From assembly GCA_004380135.1 (NCBI GenBank), contig QXCR01000127.1, positions 1 to 64,000 on the forward strand: a stretch of DNA of 64,000 nt, written 5' to 3'. The translations under genes and the position numbers were made by a program. The notes beneath the pieces were generated by a model, which saw only the letters and a program-made list of their open reading frames with translations, was not told the DNA's origin and did no database searches. Shown piece by piece: positions 1-9,260 of this stretch; within the stretch, counting starts at the first letter, position 1; each line of letters starts with the position of its first letter. This DNA comes from Stemphylium vesicarium (taxonomy: Eukaryota > Ascomycota > Dothideomycetes > Pleosporales > Pleosporaceae).

Positions 1-921
1 TTTCCCAAAGACAAACAACAGCCACGCTTTCTACTCCAGCGAAGTTTCGCTTCTGATGCTTCGAGTTCGGATCGTTCGTTGCCGGTATCACTTTGTGAAT
101 GCGGTGTTCGTGATGACTGCTGGAGTATGAAGGTGTTGGCGCAGATGTGTCATGCCATTGCTTCCGCCTTTGGGCTTTGGGAGCTAGTGGGCGGATGTGT
201 CTTTACATTTTTCTTTTCGTACCTGTGTGGCGATGATATTGGCGGTTTGTGTGGAGAGTTGGTGCTGCTGCTGTTGTTCTGAGAGGCAGGGGGATGCATG
301 GGTAGCTGGACTGGATGATTAGTAGTGGTTGCTTGCTGCTGGTTTTTATGAGTAATATAGAGAAATAGGGTTGGGTTTCCTCCGATGAATTGGTGCTTCT
401 CGTACGGGGCTGGATGAACGTAGTTGTGGCATTGCCCTTTCTAACGCCTTTGATTGTCAATGCGATGTCTTGTGGTAATGTTTCCCACCGCGCGCTGATC
501 TAGATGGATGGAGGGTACATCTACGCTCGTTTTTATCAGCCTCAATGGCATGTATCGTCTCATATCCCTCGTGTTTATCACGTGTAGTTTCAAGATGGAC
601 ATCCAGGGGCAAGAGTAGCATTGTCGAAGAGCGTAGTCCATCTATAATGCGTAGATGGTTGCTGCCAATTGACTTGGTTTGCATATTGAGGACAACGCTA
701 CTTGACACATTTTTGCTTTAAAGGCAAAACTACTTGTACTTGAGTCGTTACCATTTCTCAGATTGATTGATCCTACCATTGGGGCTGGGCTGGGGGAGGG
801 GTTACCATTGTACATTGTTGCTACCACTGATCTATATAAATATGATAACAACGCTGCTCCAACGCTATGCAAGATACAGTACAATGAACGACGCACACAA
901 AAAAAACCCACAACAAAACTG
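1..921. other. Left-edge intergenic DNA
   Basis: No open frame here resembles a known family, and the frames that exist overlap one another on both strands. The part next to 922 probably holds the 3' UTR of the acyltransferase gene. Nothing else is supported. Confidence 0.5.
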
Positions 922-2547
922 CTAAAACGCAACACCACTCCTCCACCACCTATCCCCCCTATGCCACCGCACCAATTGCCCACCCCAACACCACCAACCA
1001 TCCCTCTGATCCGCACCGAACCCCAAACCACGGAAAAGCGAAAAAGGAATAGGCTCAAAAAGCCAAACGCCGCCTCTAGCAAAATCATCACAGAGAAGAT
1101 GGGCCGTAAAGTAAAACCAAACATGCACGTATACAAACGTCCAGCCCTTCTTCATCCAACCAGGTAAATTGCGCCCAACCCCAGCCCGATTAGCAACCTG
1201 CGTAAGCCAGACTTCCGCAAAGATGCCCCCAGCCTGTGCGGGAAAAAACGCCATGGGCCCCCTCACCGGCCGGGTATCCGCAAGACAAGTAAAACTGCCA
1301 CTCCCATGCACCACGCCGCTCAGAAAAAACGCAACGAACAATTGCAGCGCCTTGGCCCCGGTACCCCGCTTCTCCAAGCCAAGCACCTCTATCATCTTCC
1401 GACTTGGCTCTTGAAAGGCAAATCGGAACGTCTGATGCCACCAGTTGCCCCACCACCCTGCTAAACCCTGTTCGAGGACGACGCCGTACGATGCCCATGT
1501 TTCGGGGTACATCCAGGGTTCTGCGCGGGCGCCGAGGAGGGAAGGGGAGAGGAGGCCGCTGAAGAACAAGGGGCCAAGGGAAAAGATTGTTTGTAGGGCG
1601 TATTTTATGGTGAGCATGGAGAGGAGGAGGCGGTAGGCGTGTGTTAGGACCGGGGACGAAGTTAGGGTCGAAGGGAAATACTGGGGAGGTGAACGTGCGA
1701 CGTAGCCCCAGAAATACGGGTCGTGCATCATTGTTGTTTTGAGGAGGTCCATGATGAGGTAGCCTTTTATCAGCGTGAGGAAGTTTCTGCGCAAGAGAGT
1801 CTGGCGTGACGTGTACTGGTGTACTTGGCTGGAGTGCGTTTTGAAACTGTGCTTTGGGGTGCGGGAGCCCGAGTTACGGATGAGTTGCGTTTGGATGGTT
1901 TTTGGAGGTGGTGGCAGGGCGGAGGTTCGCCAGTTCCAGCCCGTGCCGCGGAAGTTGCAGAATATGTCCAGAACCCAGTCTAGACGTTCGACGAAGGGTG
2001 AGAGGGGATAGGACTGCCATGCGAATTGGCCGTGGCGGTCTCGGGGACCAGATGAGCCATCGACGACGTCGTTTGTGATGTCTTCTTGGGTTCTTGTGTC
2101 TTTTGGCTCAGCAGACCTGTTTGTCTTGATGTCCGCGTCTCTTCTAGTCGTGTCTGAGCCAAATACCCCTTCGGTTCGCTCAATCCGCATGAAATCCGTT
2201 TGTGCGTCGTTGCAGATGAGGATCGTTGCAACCCATACCACACTCCATGCGCTTATCAGGCCAATACCTAGTGCTGGAGCTACCCCTTTTGTTCTCGTGT
2301 ACACGATGGTGTACGTCGCGAAGGCCGTAATCCATGCAAATGCAAGGTACCGACATTTCTTGAGCCATGGCCGATTCTGATGCGGTATGAGAAGATAGAC
2401 GATCACAACCAAAGCTCCCAGTGTCCCCCAAGGATATAAAAACGGCTGGTATTCTCCTGATGCGATGGCCTCGTCGTACTTGGCATGATAATGCTCTATA
2501 AGATCGTAATGTGAATGTGGCCACTCATCCGATGGCCCGAATAGCAT
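922..2547 (-). CDS. Wax-synthase-domain (MBOAT-like) membrane O-acyltransferase
   Basis: Single-exon gene, 541 aa when started at the ATG complementary to 2545-2547 (MLFGPSDEWPHSHYD). An upstream in-frame ATG at 2709 would add 54 hydrophobic residues that look like translated leader, so I prefer the internal start. Several membrane helices are visible, including one at about residues 30-50 and a group in the C-terminal half. The motif FFLSGVVHGSGSF near residue 410 carries the conserved histidine of the wax synthase/MBOAT fold, and the C-terminus (WHRGDRWWRSGVAF) has the usual family ending. Known members move acetyl or longer acyl groups onto alcohols in the ER, including acetyltransferases of secondary metabolism. 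The substrate here cannot be told. It is divergent from RBG1. Confidence 0.8.
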   Translation of the reverse strand: MLFGPSDEWPHSHYDLIEHYHAKYDEAIASGEYQPFLYPWGTLGALVVIVYLLIPHQNRPWLKKCRYLAFAWITAFATYTIVYTRTKGVAPALGIGLISAWSVVWVATILICNDAQTDFMRIERTEGVFGSDTTRRDADIKTNRSAEPKDTRTQEDITNDVVDGSSGPRDRHGQFAWQSYPLSPFVERLDWVLDIFCNFRGTGWNWRTSALPPPPKTIQTQLIRNSGSRTPKHSFKTHSSQVHQYTSRQTLLRRNFLTLIKGYLIMDLLKTTMMHDPYFWGYVARSPPQYFPSTLTSSPVLTHAYRLLLSMLTIKYALQTIFSLGPLFFSGLLSPSLLGARAEPWMYPETWASYGVVLEQGLAGWWGNWWHQTFRFAFQEPSRKMIEVLGLEKRGTGAKALQLFVAFFLSGVVHGSGSFTCLADTRPVRGPMAFFPAQAGGIFAEVWLTQVANRAGVGRNLPGWMKKGWTFVYVHVWFYFTAHLLCDDFARGGVWLFEPIPFSLFRGLGFGADQRDGWWCWGGQLVRWHRGDRWWRSGVAF

Positions 2548-2891
2548 CTTTAACGTAAGGAAATCAAAACGATGCACAAGAAAGAAGCGACAAAGATAGG
2601 AAATACAGAAAAGAAAGAAAAAAGACACTAGGCACCTGAATTCGCAAACACGCAAGCGTGGCGCGAATTGCTGATGATGCCAGCCTGGATGACGCACTGC
2701 ATCTTGCATTCGCTAAGCAATCGCGCACTAGGCCCAGAAAAGCCATAGCGTGGGTAGGAGGGCGGGCTGCAACACCAAACCTTTCCCATCGTGACATCGC
2801 CGGACTACAGGCGCCACCAAAGTGCAAGCAACATACCCCTCACCCCAGTCTTTCTCTACCCGAGTGCGATAGCTGTTGGAGAGTCGCCAAG
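2548..2891. promoter_or_regulatory. Divergent promoter region, acyltransferase / RBG1
   Basis: The two start codons face away from each other across 344 bases, so this interval must hold both promoters and 5' UTRs. I see no classical TATA box. The assignment rests on gene geometry only. Confidence 0.5.
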
Positions 2892-4281
2892 ATGGTGAAT
2901 ATTACGGAGAAGATCAAAGAGTAGGATAGCGCCGAAGTTTTGATGTGGCCTTTGCGCTAACGCCCCGCCAGGATTGAGGAGGAGATGCGGAGGACGCAGA
3001 GTGAGTGTAGCAACGCTGCTGAAATGGGAATCCACGCTAACGACGAACAGAGAACAAGGCTACAGGTATGCGATTTCTTCGATCTCCGTGTTTTGCTTCT
3101 GCGTGCAATTCGACATCACGTGCTGACACTGGGGCGCAGAATATCATCTTGGTCTACTGAAAGGGTATGACATTACTTATCGTCTGCACTGTTTCTGATA
3201 ACTAAGATTGTTTTAGAAAGCTCGCTCGTCTCCGCGCACAACTGCTCGAGCCCGTAGGAGGCGCAGGTAGCGGCGGAGGAAGTGGTTTCGATGTCTCCAA
3301 ATCCGGTGATGCACGTATAGCCCTTGTCGGCTTCCCCTCGGTCGGAAAATCAACGTTTCTCTCCAGAGTCACCAAGACAAAATCAGAAGCCGCATCCTAC
3401 GCCTTTACTACGCTCACGGCCATCCCTGGTGTGCTCGAGTATGGTGGTGCAGAGATTCAGGTTCTGGATCTGCCGGGTATCATTGAAGGCGCTTCCGAGG
3501 GCAAGGGACGTGGAAGACAGGTTATCAGTGCGGCCAAGACGAGTGATTTGATCTGCATGATTCTTGATGCCACGAAAAAGGCGGAACAGAGGCGATTGCT
3601 CGAGGCTGAGTTGGAGGCTGTGGGGATTAGGTTGAACAGAGAGCCACCGTAATTCTGTCTTGCTAAAGATGTCCATGCAGCATGTATAACTAACAATCCC
3701 TCAGAAACATTTACCTCAAGCCCAAAAAGGCGGGTGGCATGAAGATCAACTTTCAGGTTCCGCCAAAACATCTCGACGAAAAGATGGTCTACAACATTCT
3801 CAAAGACTACAAGATTCTGAATTGCGAAGTACTCGTGCGGGACGAAAACGCGACAGTGGACGACTTCATCGACGTCATCATGAAGGACCACCGCAAGTAC
3901 ATCAAGTGTCTCTACGTCTACAACAAGATCGATAGCATCGGTCTGCCACATTTGGACGAGCTGGCACGGGAGCCGCACACGGTCGTTATGAGCTGTGAGC
4001 TGGATCTTGGCATTCAGGATGTAGTTGACAGGTGTTGGGAAGAATTGCGGCTGATCAGAGTCTACACCAAGAGGAAGGGCAACGACCCCGATTTCTCCGA
4101 GGCGCTGATTGTGCGTCACGGAAGCACGATTGAGGATGTTTGCGACCAAGTGCATCGGACGCTGAAGGAGACGTTCAAGCATGCATTGGTCTGGGGCGCA
4201 AGTGCTAGACATGTGCCGCAAAAGGTGGGCTTGGGCCATGTGGTGTCGGATGAGGATGTTGTTAGCATTGTCGCGAAATAG
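2892..4281 (+). CDS. RBG1: DRG-family GTP-binding protein Rbg1 (six exons)
   Basis: Exons 2892-2920, 2972-3000, 3051-3065, 3140-3164, 3217-3648 and 3705-4281 join in frame to 368 aa, about the length of yeast Rbg1. The first four exons are only 15-29 bases long and encode MVNITEKIKEIEEEMRRTQ followed by KNKATEYHLGLLKGK, the usual Drg/Rbg N-terminus. The Obg-type G domain shows GFPSVGKST (G1, about residue 71), DLPG (G3) and NKID (G4). A TGS domain closes the protein. Rbg1 works in the cytoplasm with a Dfrp partner (Tma46) on translating ribosomes. Introns are 51, 50, 74, 52 and 56 bases with GT/AG ends and CTAAC-type branch sites. Confidence 0.95.
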
Positions 4282-4963
4282 TGTAGTGGACTCGACGGAT
4301 GATGTCTTCCAAGGAATAGAAATCTAGACGTCTAGTGCGCTAGCCCCTAGTACCCAAGAAAAGGAGATGCCGCCCAAGACGCAAGCAGAGCATGTTTGTA
4401 AGCACCATAGTGGCGTGTCCCGCGTGGTTTGGCCATCCGAGCATGTTCCGAGCATCGGGTGACAAGATCTGATAAGGAGGCAGGGCGTGTTTCCCCTGTC
4501 AGTCCACTCTCGGCTTGGACGGATGCTTCATTTCCGTTGGGCGAGATTGTGATGCGAGGTCACGTGAGTGTGTTTAGAGATGAGACTGTTAGCGCTGATT
4601 GGCAGAGTTACTGGGCCGTTGAGGTTAGAGGCAGTTACTATGGACCCTGCGCGTCAGGGACGGGCTTGCCTTTGCCCTCGGCGCGCCGAAAAGTTATGGC
4701 CGATAAATCGCTTGCGTCCCGTTATTACAAGCTCTTCGAAGGACTGTCTTCGCCTCCGCACGCTCATTAACCTTTTGCCCCTGGACAATTCTTATCCTTT
4801 TCTCGGCCTTGCTTTGGGCGTCCGTCCTTTTCTCTATTGTGCGACAGCTGCGAAACCGGCCTGCATTGCGTGCGCCCGTCCACTCTCTCCCGCCACGAAT
4901 CGCATTCCTTGGGTACCTGAAGCCGCTGACCACTGAGGGCCTTGCCTCGCCGCCACAGCAACC
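4282..4963. other. Intergenic, RBG1 3' end and ERG3 promoter
   Basis: No credible gene. The last 200 bases before the ERG3 start are pyrimidine-rich on the + strand, as is common in filamentous-fungal core promoters and 5' leaders. Open frames here overlap on both strands and lack family features. Confidence 0.4.
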
Positions 4964-6075
4964 ATGGACGTCGTCCTCGAGGTCGCAGACCAATTCCTCT
5001 TCGACCCTTTCTATGCAGCCCTTCTCCCTGCCTCGACATCCGCTTTTACCGGTAATAGCACCGTGTCCAGCCTCCGAGAGGAGCCTACCGGCTATGCCGT
5101 ACCGCATGCAACCTGGCAGTACGAGCCCGCGACGCAGTTCTTCTCCATCACGCCGTCCAAGTATGCCTACATGAGCCAATGGACGCGCGACGACTGGCGA
5201 CGACAGGCCCTGTCGCTGTACCTCATCACATGGTATGCGCCCTCAGTACATGCATACAGGGAATCCTCTGCTAACTGGTCAACAACAGGCTCTTCGGCGT
5301 CCTCGTCTACTATGTCTTCGCAAGCGCTTCCTACTTCTTCATCTTCGACAAGAGCACCTTCAACCACCCGCGATACCTCAAGAACCAGATCAAGCTTGAA
5401 ATGAAGCAGGCCAACATTGCCTTCCCCATCATGGCCATCTTCACCGTGCCCTTTTTCCTCGCCGAAGTACGTGGGTACTCCAAGCTATACGACACAGTCG
5501 ATCAGGGCCCGGGGCTGTGGTACAACTACCTGCAGTTCCCCTTCTTCCTGTTCTTTACCGACTCGCTCATCTACTGGATCCACCGCGGTCTCCACCACCC
5601 CCGCGTCTACAAGCACATCCACAAGCCACACCACAAGTGGATCATGCCCACTCCCTATGCCTCGCACGCCTTCCACCCATTGGACGGTTATGCCCAGGGT
5701 CTCCCCTACCACATCTTCCCCTTCCTGTTCCCGCTATCCAAATTCGCATACGTCCTCCTCTTCGTCACCGTCAACATCTGGACAGTCCTGATCCACGACG
5801 GCGAATATGCCCACAACTCGGCCATCATCAATGGAGCCGCCTGCCACACCATGCACCATCTGTACTTTAACTACAACTACGGCCAGTTCACAACCCTGTG
5901 GGACCGCCTGGGTGGAAGCTACAGGAAGCCCAATGACGAGCTCTTCCAAAAGGAGCTCAAGATGTGCCAGAGCGAGTGGAAGAAGCAGGCCGAAGCCGTC
6001 GACAAGATGGTAGAGGAAGTCGAGGGTGCCAATGACCGCACCTATGTGTCTGAGGAGACCAAGAAGCTTCGCTAG
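4964..6075 (+). CDS. ERG3: C-5 sterol desaturase (Erg3)
   Basis: Two exons, 4964-5232 and 5289-6075, give 351 aa. The 56-base intron splits a Trp codon (TG|G), and the joined sequence reads LYLITWLFGVLVYYVF. Erg3 introduces the C5-6 double bond in ergosterol precursors (episterol) in the ER. The fatty-acid-hydroxylase iron ligands are all present: HRGLHH (about residue 187), HKPHH (about 200) and HTMHH (about 277), the last followed by LYFNYNYGQFTTLWD, typical of C-5 desaturases. Hydrophobic segments flank the boxes. The C-terminus is charged. Loss of Erg3 in other fungi changes azole response; nothing in this copy looks damaged. Fungi often carry a second ERG3 paralogue, so this could be either copy. 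Confidence 0.95.
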
Positions 6076-7019
6076 GTCTGTGCACCGGCCGGACATGATT
6101 TCATGTTGGGAAAGATTTTGAGATGTCGTTACGAATTGGGAAATGGGGGGTAGGGACATATTTGGTTGCATAGCTTGCCATCGCAGGCCGATCTTTCCAT
6201 CGGCCATCCATTCTGGCACCTTCTGCGTGTACATAACATTCTCCGCGCTCGCTGTTGCATCGACCAAAAGTTTTGGGTATACGTGCCCTCACCGCAAAGG
6301 AGCGGGGGACTCGACTTGTAATAATACGGCGATATCGGAAGGGCATATCCCTTCGCTTAGACAATTAATCGTAATGTGATCACCACCGTGAGTTACACAC
6401 CGCCGCCTGCACTGACTCGACGTCACTCCTATACGAAAATCATGACACCTGAAACCCGGGCTCGGGCTGTTTTAATTGAAGGAACCGTAGCGAACTGGCC
6501 CTTCTCCGGCCTGAGCGGCGGCCGTTATGTCAGACGGAAAGTACCTGGCCCAAGGTCACATGGCTGATCCCGGCTCTGGTGCCGGAAGTTTGTTAGGTAC
6601 GGGAGTACAAATACACCGCATCATCTCTTTTCGGGAGTGATGTGGCAGGTATTGATTGGGACGCATTGGACACACAGGGCGTGGTAAGACTCTTCCTCAC
6701 CGATGTCAGGCAGCCTCGTTTGTTGCGCATTGATAACACGGGGCCTAACATATTCATTTCAGAAAGTAGATAAAGTACAAGTCAAAGGGCGTGCTCGGTA
6801 AGCCATCCTCCTTCGCCTACCTGCAGAATCCTTCTCTCGCATTAATAATTACACCAAAACTGACAAACGTCATTGTAGAAGGGATACATATTAAAAGTCT
6901 TTCTCACCACATTCGCTCATTCAAGTTGGACTACGACTACAACTACTTCCTCTTTCACGGCTACTATCGAGCCGTTCCAATTCGATACCTATCAACACCA
7001 CCACTACCTACTACCAACA
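6076..7019. other. Intergenic, ERG3 3' region and promoter of the proline-racemase-like gene
   Basis: About 940 bases without a credible gene. A CT/CA-rich stretch at about 6900-7015, just before the next start codon, looks like a fungal 5' leader. Short open frames here have no recognisable product. Confidence 0.4.
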
Positions 7020-8114
7020 ATGCTATCCAAGCCGCAGCCCCCGATCTCCATCGTATCGGTACACGCCGAAGGAGAGATTGGCGATGTAATAATCAGCGGA
7101 ATCGCCGACCCTCTGCACTGCCGTACCATGTACGAAAAGCTGGTCCACTTTGAACGCAACGCAGACAACTACCGCCAACTCCTCATGCAAGAACCGCGCG
7201 GTCGCGTCTCGCAATGCATGAACCTCCTCCTATCACCCTGCCACCCCGAAGCCGACGCCGGCTTCCTCACGCTCGAGAGCGACGAGTACGCCACCATGAG
7301 CGGCAGCAACACCATCTGCGTCACCACGGTCCTGCTAGAAACCGGACGGATTCCGATGAAAGAGCCCGAGACACGAGTCGTGCTGGACACCGCCGCAGGA
7401 ATCGTACGAGTAAGAGCAAGGTGCGAGGGCGGCAAGTGCAGAAGCGTCGAATTCGATAACGTCCCTGCCTTTGTGTATGAACTCGATCTCCCCGTCGACG
7501 TCCCCGGCGTCGGCGTCGTAAAAGTCGACGTCGCCTGGGGAGGCATGAACTACGCGGTCGTGTCCGCCGACTCTGTCGGCCTCGCCATCACGCACGAGCA
7601 CGGCTCGGAGCTGATCCGCATCGGCAGCGCGATCCAGCGGGCAGTCCAGGAACTCTACGAGCCGGTGCATCCTGACAACGAGGGCATCCGGGGCGTCGAC
7701 AGTCTGCAATTCACCGAAGCGCCCACCTCCACGATGGACCCAAAGCTCGGCAGGATAACGCAGGCTCGCAACACGGTTGTCATTTCCCCCGGCCGCTTCG
7801 ACAGAAGTCCCTGCGGTACTGGCACTTCGGCGCGCATGGCCATCTTGCATGCGCGCGGTCAACTTGCCGTCGCCGAACCCTTTACGCACAAGAGCATCAT
7901 CGGCACGGAGTTTCAGTGCAGCATCACGGGTACCACCAAAGTCGGCAACTACGACGCTGTTTTGCCCCGTGTTAGGGGCCGCGCGTGGATCACGGGCTAC
8001 AGACAGGTTGTCGTCGATGAGGAGGATCCTTTTCCGTTGGGATTCCGCGTCGGCGATGTTTGGGGCCCGTACTGTGGTGCTGCGGGCATGGTTGCTGAGG
8101 AAGAAGCGATTTAA
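7020..8114 (+). CDS. Proline racemase / hydroxyproline epimerase-dehydratase family protein
   Basis: Intronless, 364 aa, full length for the family. Members act on C-alpha of proline or hydroxyprolines with a pair of acid/base residues. The second catalytic site is intact (DRSPCGTGTSARMA, Cys near residue 264). At the first site, where racemases have MCGH, this protein has MSGSN, so Ser replaces Cys near residue 93. Two-Cys members are racemases or 4-hydroxyproline epimerases. Members lacking the first Cys include trans-3-hydroxy-L-proline dehydratases, in which Thr is usual. Simple proline racemisation is therefore unlikely; epimerase or dehydratase activity is more probable. The downstream GHGCG-like region is replaced by IRIGSAIQ, also seen in diverged members. 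No signal peptide, so probably cytosolic, perhaps in collagen or plant hydroxyproline catabolism. Confidence 0.88.
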   Translation: MLSKPQPPISIVSVHAEGEIGDVIISGIADPLHCRTMYEKLVHFERNADNYRQLLMQEPRGRVSQCMNLLLSPCHPEADAGFLTLESDEYATMSGSNTICVTTVLLETGRIPMKEPETRVVLDTAAGIVRVRARCEGGKCRSVEFDNVPAFVYELDLPVDVPGVGVVKVDVAWGGMNYAVVSADSVGLAITHEHGSELIRIGSAIQRAVQELYEPVHPDNEGIRGVDSLQFTEAPTSTMDPKLGRITQARNTVVISPGRFDRSPCGTGTSARMAILHARGQLAVAEPFTHKSIIGTEFQCSITGTTKVGNYDAVLPRVRGRAWITGYRQVVVDEEDPFPLGFRVGDVWGPYCGAAGMVAEEEAI

Positions 8115-8974
8115 TCGTATGCGTGTGTCAGAAAGTGTGTGTGTGTGCATGAAACGGTGACGAGGGGCTGGTACCCTTTCTGTTCCGAAAAGCGGTATTC
8201 TTTTTTCTCCCTTCTTTCCTCCTGTTTCTTGGAGTTGTTGGGTTTTTTTTTCGGTGCAATGGCGTTTTTTTTAGAAGGAGACACTTTTACTAGCAATAGT
8301 ATTATGAATAATGGAACTGAGCGAGTTTATACATTCGATCATCTTGCTATAATACAGAAATCAATTGAGAGGCCAGTTTGGATATTGTTGGTGATGTCAT
8401 GGTTTTTAGACGCGTCGGGTCGTGTTACGGGTTTGCTCTTACTGCATCACGTTTTGCGTTCGTGTGCTTCTTCCTGATACTGTTCTGCGAGCTTCTCAGG
8501 TGGCTTTGAACATGTATACCGTTGTTGTATCACTTTGTGCATGCGCCCGAGTTCACAAGTGACTGGACTTGTAGTTGTCAATCACTACGTCCATTAGTGT
8601 TCAAGCGTGGGTTAAATCGCACTTCGATATATATATCGAAAGCATATGTTTTTCACTTCACATGAATGCATATGGAGATACGACAAAGGAAGAAGAAAGC
8701 AGTGTCCTCTCAGCAGGCCAAACTCCAACACACTCCTTCAAAATCTGCACATGATTAATCACTCATCGCATTACAGTGCCAGGGAATAAAGTATGCGGCA
8801 TTGAACATGATCTTTCTGCCATCCTCTCTACCTTGTACATTTTGCGCTCACCACTCCATCATCCAAGCCACCCATAGAATCAGAGCACACCTACTCACAG
8901 CAACTCAATCCAAGCAGACTCTTCACCCATCAACCCAGCATCAAAAAAACCCCCTTACAAACAACCAGTCACTC
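8115..8974. other. Intergenic
   Basis: No gene seen. It contains a T-rich tract after the upstream stop codon and an 18-base perfect palindrome at 8623-8640. Confidence 0.4.
8623..8640. repeat. 18-bp perfect palindrome
   Basis: TTCGATATATATATCGAA equals its own reverse complement. It could be a protein-binding site or simply an AT-dinucleotide run with matching ends. Confidence 0.6.
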
Positions 8975-9260
8975 ATGCCCTTCGCTTCACTCCAACGATC
9001 TACCCGCCTGTCCGCTCGCCCTTACCGCCAATCCTTCGCAGCAACACGCGGGATGTCGCGCATAATGTCCGCCACAGCACCTTGCAGCACGCGCTGCAAA
9101 TCGCCCCCCCCCCCCTCCCCCCTCAAAAAAACTCTCGCCATACCCGCATCAACTACCCCCAGCCCCCATCTCCACCACGGAAAGCCCCATTGAAAAAAAT
9201 GTATTCACCGGTGGTCCCTGTAAAGTATTCGTGTCAAGGAGACGGGGTAGGTTAGGGTAA
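8975..9260 (+). pseudogene. Possible small mitochondrial-type protein gene, frame broken at a poly-C run
   Basis: An ATG at 8975 opens a frame starting MPFASLQRSTRLSARPYRQS, rich in Arg, Ser and Ala like a mitochondrial presequence. Further on, another frame reads ISTTESPIEKNVFTGGP and stops at 9258-9260. The two halves look like one small protein but are in different frames. Between them lies a run of 12 C at 9104-9115, so a length error or a real indel there could explain the break. A splice site after FTGGP (GTAAAG) is also possible. Function is unknown. The call rests on amino-acid texture only. Confidence 0.28.
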
